This document shows positions 25,448-34,500 of a stretch of 64,000 nt of DNA, piece after piece. Position 1 is the first letter of the stretch, and every line of letters starts with the position of its first letter. Made by a program: the position numbers and the translations under genes. Source of the stretch: Anagrus nilaparvatae (Eukaryota; Arthropoda; Insecta; Hymenoptera; Mymaridae); NCBI GenBank assembly GCA_022575985.1, contig JAKSXM010000132.1, positions 1,984,001 through 2,048,000 on the forward strand, written 5' to 3'. The notes under the pieces are model-generated. The model worked only from the letters and a program-made list of their open reading frames with translations. It searched no databases and was not told where the DNA came from.

Positions 25448-28400
25448 TCAATTTAATAATGATTCCAAATTCAAATTTTCATTAGCCATTTGTCCAAAAA
25501 CTAAATCCACCCAATAAGAAATATCTAATTTCAGCATTAAATTTTTAAGAATCTGAAACAAAATATTATAATTTATTATAAAATTATACTTATTTGGGTA
25601 ATTTTAACAAAGTATGTAATTAGATAATAAACTGTAAAGGGGGGGGAGGGCGCCGAAGTAAAAAGTTATGCTTAAAAGAGCTCCACAAAGATTTAATATT
25701 TTTTTAGTGAAATTAAAAAAGTTTTTAGAAAATTTTTTTGAAAATTAAAAGTTAAATATTTTTAAGTATAAGTGGAAAAAAAATCAAAGCTCCGGGTCCA
25801 AAATTTAAAAAGAAATTAAGAAATAAAATATTGAGAAGAAATTAAGGGTTATGTTCGTTCGAACGCATGGAGAATTATAAGCATATTTGGAGGGAAGGCG
25901 TCGAAAAAATTTTTTTGTACAAAATTAGATTGTTTTATTAAATATTCAAAAAAGAAGCAATAGAATTAAAAAAAGAAAAAATTATTCAAATTTCAAGATA
26001 AAGGACATCAAAAGCTATAATATATCGAATCAACCTGGTTCCCAGTTAACAACAGAATCTTCATATAATAGTCTATCTAAGTTAAGTAAATTTAACATGT
26101 ACAACACAAGAGCTTTACACATAAAAGCAATTGATATAATAAAAGATAATGAAAACAGTTATAAAAATAGTTCTGATGGAAATGCCATTTTTTGCTTAAC
26201 ATACACGTTGAACAGTAAAAAAAAAAACAGGGAGAAATCCCAAAAAATATTAAAACAGGAAAGTGGAAAATGGTAATTTTCATATAAATTTCAAAGTATT
26301 CATAAAAACAGAGCAAGTAACTTATAAACTTTATCACATCATTTTGAATGAAAAAGGATGAATTTATAAGTGAGCAGCAATTTAAAAAAGTATAGACAAC
26401 AATATATAAATAGCTAAATACATGAAAATAGAAAATACAAAAAAGATTCAAAATAGCAACAAGAAATAGATCTGAAGATTCAAGGAGTGAAAAAAAAATT
26501 GAATGCCGAATGGGGAGAGAAACTTTTTCAAATTTTTAAATTCATATAATTTTACTATAAATTAATAAATAATAAAATATTGAATTTTTGTTTTTAAATT
26601 TTCAAAATGTATACTTTTTATAAGCATATATATAAATGTAATGAATATTACTTGAAAGTTTATGTACATTTTTGATATTTTAATTACTAAATTGGTATTG
26701 TATTTAATTTCTTATTTTTTCAAAACTAGTAATTCATAAACAAAACATAAGATTTAAAAAAGAAAATGTAAAAAATATTATATGTATCTTGTAACAATTA
26801 TGTAAATGATTATAAGCAAGAATAAACTACTACTACTACTAATAAACTGTAACATTAAAAAAATGTGGTATTGCGCATGCGCAAACAAATGTTTTTAGAA
26901 ATGGTAGCGAAATGGTAGTATTTTTCGCGATGCAGTCTTGTTATTATATTATATGCAGTTTTTTTGCTTTTCACGTAATATGTTATAGATGATATAAATG
27001 CAGAATCTATGCCCAGTACTGATGAGTAAGCTGATGATAAAACATTCATAAACACGTTTTGTTGGTGTTAATTATATTACACTTGGTGTGAAATACTTCA
27101 GATTTTGGTAAAATATATGTATTTCTAAAAACTTTTTAATTAAAATGTATTACACATATACTTCAGTAGAATCGTGGTTGAATGTGTTTAGTTACTATTA
27201 GGCAGGATGCCAAATTTGTGATTAGCGATCTAAAAAACCATATTAGAACAAAGCTTATGACGGCCAGTAACCAAAAACACCCCCTCCCCCCGCGATTTTA
27301 CAGAAGTAATATGGGCACGTCTATAATTTATTTGAAATTTCAATTTCTGTCTATACAACTGGCAGCATATTTCGCGTATCATTGCTTAAAAATTAAAATT
27401 TAGGTATTATTAAAATTTTTACAAACCTCTATTCGTTCTAGATCTGTCAGTTTTCCTGTATTTTCTATCATTACGGGTTCAAAAATTTCAGCTAATTCAT
27501 TTACGGATGTATCGTAATCTTCTTTGCGTGCAAAGTTAATAAAATGCAACATTATAAATCCCAAAGTATTTTTATTTACTAATTGCATTTGCGCAACAAT
27601 TTCACCTAAATCTAATGCTAAAAATCTACCATTTGCTTTTATTTTTTGTAAAAATTCTTCAGCAATCTCTTCTGAAATAATCGAGCCTGGTAATAAAAAC
27701 AAATAGCACTTGAAAATTGATGATACTGTTGATAAATCTAAATTTTTTAAATCCTCAACAATTCCATGTGTAACAAATTTCTTTAATGAATTTCTCACAA
27801 TATTATTCGAACACCCTGGTGTATTTCGAAACAAATAGGGCATATTTTTACCCTTTTCTATTATAAGATTTAAACTTTCTTGGATTATTTTTGGTACAAT
27901 AAGCGTGTTCCCAAAAACTTGATTTTCTAGGTTGACCTAGCGATAAGAAATCATGAATAAATTTAGTCTTAGTCTAAAAATATCTATTTTTTTCATAAAT
28001 ATTAAAAATGAATGATTGTAAAACACGTAAGAAAATAGTTTATATGCCGAAAAATTTATAAATATTCGATAAATAAAATCATAATTTTTATTAATTTTAG
28101 TAAACTAGGGGATAACCCCCTGCGCAAAAACGCTCCAATCCCCACAGGTCATTTATTTTATTATTTCAGCCAAAAATCATTTCTAAAAAAACTTGGAAAG
28201 TTAAACATTTTTTTGACAAAATTAGTAATATTTTTACAAAGAGAGCATTAATGGCAACCTATTAAAATATTTAATAGTACATTCATAAACGGATCTTAAA
28301 AAAGTTTATTTTGGCAAATGCGGTAGATTATAGGCCCGAAGTGCGTTGCTTCGAGAAACTGTAGTCGCATTCGGTACAAATAATCTTTAACAAGAATGTT

Positions 28401-29055
28401 TTTGCTCTACTAAGGACAATAATGTATAAATACCTAACTTATTTATTAATTTAATAATAATACTATTTTGTCCACTTTACCCCCAGAAAGTAGCCATTAA
28501 ACGCACCTATACTATGTCTGAATATACTAAATTATAAAAGATCTTTCAAACACAGACAATGTACATGATATATAAAATGCCTGTATATAACTATTGCTAA
28601 TAATAATAAATAAACTATTAACATGGAACATGCTGTTTGAGGAAAGGTGGAGGGATATCTGCTTGCAAAGGCGCGCTAGGGACTTTTAAGTTAAGTCGGG
28701 TGCGCTGAAGGTTAACTTCTATCTCTCAAAAAGGCATAAAACATGTTCATTGGATAGGTTATTTGAAAAATTTCGGGTTGGGGGGGGGGGGTAAATGGAT
28801 TTAGAATATTGTCGGTTTAGGGACTTATATTTCAAGATTTATTGTAATTTGGTTTTAAATAATTAGAGAGTATACGTTAAAACTTTTATAAGTGAACACG
28901 TTCCATTATCGTTGGTTGTGTCAAAACACAAACCAGTTGTAAGTTTTTTTTTTTTAAATAATAGTGCATTATTTAATTTTTAACAAAAATTTACTTACTG
29001 AATTGACATTCGTTGTACCCAAAAATAAAACCAAAATATTTATCACACGTATCAT
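25448..29055 (-). CDS. Secreted RhoGAP-like protein B, retains the finger arginine, 3 exons
   Basis: Exons are 28999-29055, 27427-27936 and 25448-25552 (19 + 170 + 34 codons, 223 aa). Exon 1 is a short signal peptide with core INILVLFLG. Exon 2 is about 70% identical to gene A by eye: both share GIVEDLK, GSIISEEIA, EFLQKIKAN, FLALDLGEI and DYDTSVNELA. At the arginine-finger position B reads YLFRNTPGC, so an Arg is present where A and C have Gln. The Arg of LRxL is replaced (KCYLFLL) and the Asn of NLAxxFGP is Glu (ELAEIFEP). Splice donors are TCA|GTAAGT and GAG|GTTTGT; acceptors are TAG and CAG; both introns are phase 0. An AATAAA lies about 47 nt past the stop (25396-25401, complement). Intron 2 contains a retroposon, and a fold-back element begins 30 bp upstream of the ATG, so the original promoter has been displaced or lost. 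Catalytic activity is uncertain. Confidence 0.83.
25638..26839 (+). mobile_element. Retroposon with 13-bp target duplication in RhoGAP B intron 2
   Basis: The duplication TAATAAACTGTAA is present at 25625-25637 and 26840-26852. The insert starts with a G-run (AGGGGGGGGAGGGCG) and ends with a TAC-repeat tail (ACTACTACTACTAC), the pattern of target-primed non-LTR elements. A + strand frame without an early ATG is open from about 25929 to 26278 (roughly 115 codons) and matches nothing I recognise. It is either a non-autonomous element mobilised by a LINE or a short LINE 3' end. It is antisense to the host gene. Confidence 0.65.
27185..27345 (+). repeat. Fragment of the 'gggtcgctaatca' repeat family in RhoGAP B intron 2
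   Basis: GTGATTAGCGATCTAAAAAACC, a C-run with CGCGATT, and GGGCACGTCTATAATT match the outer part of the fold-back at 23700-25120 (around 25010-25140). It is a solo end without its partner. Confidence 0.5.
28740..28935 (+). repeat. Minisatellite-bearing repeat, short copy
   Basis: AACATGTTCATTGGATAGG opens it; a run of 12 G, TTTAGGGACTTAT and GTGAACACGTTCC then follow, with GTTGGTTGTGTC at the end. It has the same ends as the long copy but almost no tandem units. It lies in RhoGAP B intron 1. Confidence 0.5.
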
Positions 29056-29084
29056 TTTTACAAAAAATGTATTACTAGAGTCTC

Positions 29085-31022
29085 CACACCGTGCTTGAAC
29101 GTACCGGAAAATTGACCTAAAATGACGACAAAATCGGCTTGGGCAGAGTTTTAAAATATATTCTTTTACGTCGATTCCTTCCTACTAGAAAATCCGAGCT
29201 GTTCGTCTGCCCGACTTTCATGGGACCTATAATTGCGTATTTTAAGTGTTTTTAAATTAATGACTTAAATTGCAGCCAAAATTTTATTTCTTCATAAAAA
29301 TAACTTCTATAGATCTCGAAAATTTTTTACAAGCCTCACGCTTCCAAAAATTCCTTACTCGTCTCTTTTCATTGATCAGTTTTCAAAATATGATAATTTA
29401 AAGTCAGAGTCCCAATTTAAGAATTTTTAAAAAAAGTCATTTTTATCATTATCTTTGAAAAACTATATCTCGGAAACTATTCAATGAAAAGAGACGAGTA
29501 AAAGTTTTTTAAGAGATTTAAACTTATAGAAAATTTTTGAGACCTATAAAACAAATTTTTATGAATAATTATAATTTTAGCAATAATTTAAAAATTGGTC
29601 ATTTTAGGCTAAAAATGGGCCTTTAGTTTATTTACTATAACGATGAAAGAATTATTGTTAGAAAATTGCGGTTAACGGGGCTTGAAAAGTTACACTTACA
29701 CGAAAAAAATAAAACTAACCAGAAGTTTTTTTTGCCGTTGAACCAATGAAAGCCCCTGTGTAATAATGTTTTACTTGCAATGACTTCAAATATTAGAATA
29801 GGTTTTCCATAAATAAAATATTAATTTATTGTAATATATAATTTCATTTAGAAAAATTTATTATTATTAATATAGTAAAAATTTTATTTGCCTTTGATTA
29901 TACATAAAATAATTTCGTATTTACAAATAAAAGTAGTTTTTAATTTTATTAATAAAAAAATATTACATTTTATTTTATCTTTTATTAATTTTATTATTCA
30001 CTAAACTTGTAAGATTTTTGTGCAGTTTATAATGGTTTATACCTATACATATGTTTTTTAAAAGTTTTTTTATTTTTTTAAAAATATATTTAATATAGAA
30101 AAAGTATTAGACGCTTCAATTATTTAACATAATATTTTTCAAAGGGTACTAAAATACTTTAAATTATTACTATTTTTTATAAAGACTTTATTTTATATAT
30201 AATAAAAAATGCAAATAAAATTTTTATTGTATTAATAATAATAAATTTTTCTAAATGAAATTATATATTACAATAAATTAATATTTTATTTATGGAAAAC
30301 CTATTCTAATATTTGAAGTAATTGCAAGTAGAACATTATTACACAGGGGCTTTCATTGGTTCAACGGCAAAAAAAACTTCTGGTTAGTTTTATTTTTTTC
30401 GCGTAAGTGTAACTTTTCAAGCCCCGTAAACCGCAATTTTTTAACACTAATATTCTTTTATCGTTATAGTAAATAAACTAAAGGCCCATTTTTAGCCTAA
30501 AATGATCAATTTTTAAATTATTGCTAAAATTATAATTATTCATGAAAATTTGTTTTATAGGTCTCAAAAATTTTCTATAAGCTTGAATTTTTTAAAAAAT
30601 TTTTACTAAACTCTTTTCATTGAATAGTTTTCGAGATATAGTTTTTCAAAGATAATGATAAAAATGACTTTTTTAAAAAATTCTTAAATTGGGACTCTGA
30701 CTTTAAATTATCATATTTTGAAAACAGATCAATGAAAAGAGACGAGTAAGCAATTGTTCGAAGCGTGAGGATTGTAAAAAATTTTTGAGACCAATAGAAG
30801 TTATTTTTATGAAGAAATAAAATTTTGGCGGCAATTTAAGTCATTAATTAAAAAAAACTTAAAGTATGCAATTATTATAGGTCCCATGAAAGTCGGGTAG
30901 ACGAGCAGCTCGGATTTTCTAGTAGGAAGGAATCGACGTAAAAAAATATATATTAAAATTCTGCCCAAGCCGATTTTGTCGTCATTTTAGGTCAACTTTC
31001 CGGTACATTCAAGCACGGTGTG
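29085..31022. mobile_element. 1.94-kb fold-back element inserted at the 5' end of RhoGAP B
   Basis: The arms of about 0.8 kb (29085-29880 and 30230-31022) are inverted copies, beginning CACACCGTGCTTGAA and ending with its inverse. TCTC flanks both sides (29081-29084, 31023-31026), consistent with a 4-bp target duplication. No protein frame is visible. Arm divergence is slight. The left end is 30 bp upstream of the B start codon, so the gene's upstream DNA now starts beyond 31026. Confidence 0.75.
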
Positions 31023-31387
31023 TCTCAATGACAGTTTAAACTTTAATCAAGTTGCTCTATTATATTCCAACACGCTGAAAAAAGAATAATAAAATTAAAT
31101 TGGTTTATTGGTAAATACAATCAAAAAAATTCATAACCGGTTTGTGTAACTACACAACCAACGAGCATGGAACATGTTCATTTATAACATTGATAATAAA
31201 GTATTTATTGTGTTCATAATATAAATATTTATATGCAAATATTTATATTTAGATTTTTATTATAGAAATCATGCTGCTTAGACATCAAAATGAACTAAAT
31301 TAATTAAATTTTCAAATTATTATAGTTTTTTAAATAATATGAATATGAATTTATTTTTTATTAATTTTTATAATGAATTCTTAAAAA

Positions 31388-31762
31388 TTCTGCACCAATG
31401 GTCCCTAGGTACTTCTGCACCAATACTCCATAGGTACTTCTGCACCAAAGGTCTTTAGGGACTTCTGCACCATAGGTCCCTAGGTACTTCTGCACCAATG
31501 CTCCCTAGGTACTTCTGCACCAAAGGTCTTTAGGGACTTCTGCACCAAAGGTTCCTAGGTACTTCTGCACCAAAGGTCTTTAGGGACTTCTGCACCAATA
31601 GTCCCTAGGTACTTTTGCACCAATGCTCCCTAGGTACTTCTGCACCAAAGGTTCCTAGGTACTTCTGCACCAAAAGTCTTTAGGGACTTCTGTACCAATA
31701 GTCCCTAGGTACTTCTGCACCAAAGGTCCCTAGGTACTTCTGCACCAAAAGTCCCTGAATCG
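31388..31762. repeat. 25-bp minisatellite, 15 units
   Basis: The unit is ACTTCTGCACCAAAGGTCCC followed by TAGGT, with variants GGTCTTTAGGG, ATGCTCCCTAGG and AATAGTCCC. Fifteen units are counted. Variant units alternate in a pattern (TTTAGGG-type units recur every two to four units), indicating amplification of multi-unit blocks. Confidence 0.8.
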
Positions 31763-31775
31763 AAAATATTCTAAG

Positions 31776-31975
31776 TCCATTTGACCCCCCCCCTAAAAAC
31801 GTCAATTTTTGACCCCCCCCCCCTAAAACCGTCAATTTTTGACCCCCCCCCCCTAAAAACGTCAATTTTTGACCCCCTCCCCTAAAAGCGTCAATTTTTG
31901 ACCCCCCCCCCCCTAAAAACGTCAATTTTTGACCCCCCCCCCCCCTAAAAGCGTCACTTTTTCACCCCCCCCCTG
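31776..31975. repeat. C-rich tandem repeat, about 28-bp unit
   Basis: There are about seven units of a 7-13 nt C-run followed by TAAAAACGTCAATTTTTGA. C-run length and one base (AACG/AGCG) vary. The minus strand has long G-runs, so the tract could form quadruplexes and is prone to slippage. Confidence 0.75.
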
Positions 31976-32027
31976 CCGAGCCGGACTTTTTCAAATACCC
32001 CATCCAATGAACATGTTCCATGTTAAA

Positions 32028-32470
32028 ATTAGTAAATTTTACTAAAAAAGGTTTTAGTTTTGTAAAATAATTTAATTATAGTAAATTTTACTGAATATTT
32101 TTAGTGACTTTAAACCAAACTGAATTTAGTAAACAAAATCGTAATTTGGTCATACTTACTAATTTCGTGTATGTGTGCAGAATATTTTGAATATAATAAT
32201 TATTTCTTTTAAAAATATTTTAATAAACTTTTGTAAACAATTTTTTTTATCAGATAAAATACAATTAGTCAGGAGTATTGGGTAACGACTTTTTTTTTAA
32301 TTTTATTCACGCACGCATACAAAAAATTAGTAAATATAACTAAAATTACGATGTTGTTTACTAAATTCAGTTTGGTTAAAAGTCACTATAAATAATTAGT
32401 AAAATTTACTAATAAAATTTGTTTATAAAACTAAAACCTCAATTTTTTTAGAAAAATTTACTAATTTTTT
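32028..32470. repeat. Fold-back repeat with 'ttagtaaattttact' arms
   Basis: The left arm (GGTTTTAGTTTTGTAAA, TAGTGACTTTAAACCAAACTG, TTACTAATTTCGTGTATG) is inverted in the right arm (CATACAAAAAATTAGTAA, CAGTTTGGTTAAAAGTCACTA, ATAAAACTAAAACC). No protein is encoded. It lies between RhoGAP C and B. Confidence 0.6.
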
Positions 32471-32749
32471 GGTTAAATTTACCAATCTATGTTAATTTGT
32501 TTTTACTACATTTTTATAGGTTAATTTAACTATTCTTTTTTTTGCGTGCGTGTTTTTTTTTTCTATATACTGATAAATATTGGTAATAATAAATATTAAT
32601 TTCAATATTTGTATATTACTAGCAATACAAATAAATCTTATCTTTTCAAAATAATTAAAATATAAAATAAATAAATTTTTAATAGTTTAAAATTATTGAA
32701 AAACTTTTTTTCTTTTTAAAATTTAGTTCTCCGGAACATAGAATAGTTA

Positions 32750-32955
32750 TTTTTTTGTCAGCGGCCAGAAATAGCGTATTCGGAAATATGTGCTTTCTTC
32801 CCACTGACAAAGAAAAACTATGTTTTGCCCTTGGCCGTAAAAAAAGAATGTCCCAGATCGCAGTTTGCCAACCTCGTCTTCGCCTCGGATTGCAATTTTC
32901 GTGCCGTTTAGGAAATTCTTTATTTTTGCGGCCTAAGCGAGGGTCTAGGATAAAA
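32750..32955 (+). repeat. Dispersed repeat 'tcccagatcgcagtttgcc'
   Basis: The key string AAAAAAAGAATGTCCCAGATCG is followed by CAGTTTGCC and then by its inverse-like partner GGCC/GGGCCATTCTTTATTTTTG. Copies or parts lie at 41335-41425, 41755-41960, 42270-42360, 42535-42665, 51265-51400 and 1135-1200. The 81-codon frame here is only the repeat read through. Confidence 0.55.
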
Positions 32956-33317
32956 ATTTACTATTTTAAACAAGGAGTAAAAAAAAGTTTTGTTGTATAA
33001 TGAAATTAGGTCTGGAAATGTCTGGAATGTGAGGGAATTTATTTTTCAGATTTAATGGACACCCTGCAAGAGAAAAAATAGGATTTGGCTTTCAAAGCTT
33101 TGGCATTGTTAGCATAAGTGTAGAAAGTAGATCATTGTGATAGCGTGTAATGAAAAATGTTCAAAAAACTAATAAAAATAGGTTGATGTAGAAAAATTTT
33201 ATTTCATTATTATATTTAATTAAATTTGATAAAAAAATTTCCAAATTATTTTAGAAAAAATATTAATCAAAGTATATGCTGATATTAAAAATTGGGCTGC
33301 GTACTATTCGTTTACGA

Positions 33318-34091
33318 TTATAAATCTGTAAATAAATATAAATCTGTCCACATCTGTAACGGTATTTTCAGCATTAAATTTTCAAGTATCTGAAAATAAT
33401 TCGACCATCAAAAAATTTTATTAATATTTTATTGATATGATATAATTACCTTCGCTCTTTCTGCGTCTGTAATTTTGCCTTTATTTTCAATTAAAACGTG
33501 CCCAAAACTTTTGGCCAATGAAACTACGTTAGCGTCATAATCAGCATTACTTGCAAATTGAATAAAATAAATCATGATAAAAGCTAACGTTTTTTCATTC
33601 ACTGAAGGTAATCTAGTTGCTAAAATGTTACTTAATTTTAACGGTAAATTTTCATCGTTACTTTTAATTATATGCAAAAATTCTAGAGCAGAATCTTCGG
33701 ATAGAACCGAATCATTTAAACTAAATAAAAAACATTTGAGAATCGACGAAATTGTTAAAACATCAAAATTCTTTAAATCTTTCAAAATATGGTCTTTTTT
33801 AAATTTGTTTATGTAGCTTTTAATATTTGGATCCATACAATTCGGCTCGTTTTGTAAAAAATCTGGCACATTTTTTCCATTTTTTTTCAAAGTTTTTAAA
33901 GCATCTTTAATTATTAGTGACAATTTATTTGGATATTCGAATGAGGAAGAATAAAGTGTACCCTGGAAATAAAATTAATTACTATAAGATGAACAAATTG
34001 TAATTTTTTTAAATTTACTCACCGTTTTAACCAATGAAATAGATTTGACCAAAACAACAAATGTTAACAAAGCACTTAAAATACGTAACAT
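33318..34091 (-). CDS. Secreted RhoGAP-like protein C, compact 3-exon gene
   Basis: Exons are 34023-34091, 33450-33962 and 33318-33389 (23 + 171 + 23 codons, 217 aa), with two introns of exactly 60 nt. Exon 1 is a signal peptide with core ILSALLTFVVLV. Exon 2 is a diverged GAP fold (about 45% identical to A by eye): TISSILKCFLFSL, VNEKTLAFIMIYF and SLAKSFGH. The finger position reads DFLQNEPNC (Gln). Exon 3 is shorter than in A and B and ends soon after MWTDLYLF, so the C-terminal tail is truncated relative to its paralogs. Splice sites are ACG|GTGAGT, AAG|GTAATT and two CAG acceptors, all phase 0. A candidate poly(A) signal lies at 33198-33203 (complement). It is the only one of the three without transposons in its introns, and it keeps a TATA-like promoter about 300 nt upstream that it shares with gene A. 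Confidence 0.84.
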
Positions 34092-34309
34092 TTTCTGACA
34101 TATGTCCCAATAATTTTTTACTAAATAACGCAGTATTTTTTCAAAACTAAACGTTTTTAAAATGATAAATTCAAGAATAATAATTTTTTTTTTTGATATT
34201 TAAAGATTAGGAAACAATAAAAAAAAAACGATAAATAGAATAAATATTCAAAAATATTTTTAATGTTGAATCGATAAAAGTTACATTTTAAACACGTTTT
34301 AAAATTACT

Positions 34310-34500
34310 TTCAATATCTTCTAGTAAAATTATGATATCTAGATGGCGATCTTATCGCGATCTTACCCGCAAAAGAAAAGCTATTCGCATGTTATATAAG
34401 TAATTGAAGTATTTGGATAAAAATTGATTTATTGTTTTTGATTTTAGTTGATTTGAATATTGATATAATTTTAAAACTTTTTGCTTATTGTTTAAATTGT
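34310..34500 (-). promoter_or_regulatory. Promoter-like block upstream of RhoGAP C
   Basis: Read on the minus strand, CTTATATAAC (complement of 34391-34400) is followed by CATGC and, about 45 nt on, by CGCCATCTAGAT (complement of about 34336-34348). The same order and spacing occur upstream of gene A (23190-23380), with similarity extending on both sides for about 200 bp. A TATA box at this place would start a leader of roughly 270 nt before the ATG at 34091. Promoter function is inferred from conservation between paralogs. Confidence 0.5.

Larger units (their letters stand above)
31150..32020 (-). repeat. Minisatellite-bearing repeat, longest copy
   Basis: One edge is AACATGTTCATTGGATGGGGTATTTGAAAAA (complement, about 31985-32020, given here as the edge motif only in part: CATTGGATGGGG); the other is ACAACCAACGAGCATGGAAC (about 31157). 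Between them are a 25-bp and a C-rich tandem array. Shorter copies of the same family lie at 28745-28930 and 13975-14365 on the other strand. Confidence 0.55.

Noticed and set aside
26092..26451. 119-codon minus-strand frame rich in F, Y and L
   Set aside because: It is the antisense of the A-rich retroposon in RhoGAP B intron 2; composition explains it.
31680..31925. Glycine-rich minus-strand frame (LGGGGQKLTF repeats)
   Set aside because: Produced by translating the C-rich tandem repeat; unit lengths vary with C-run slippage.
32755..33000. 81-codon + strand frame with arginines
   Set aside because: It lies within a dispersed repeat found at several other places.
33040..33140. Acceptor-like TTTTTCAG with a 29-codon open stretch
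   Set aside because: Part of it (AAAATAGGATTTGGCTTTCA) recurs inverted near 62400, so it is repeat sequence.
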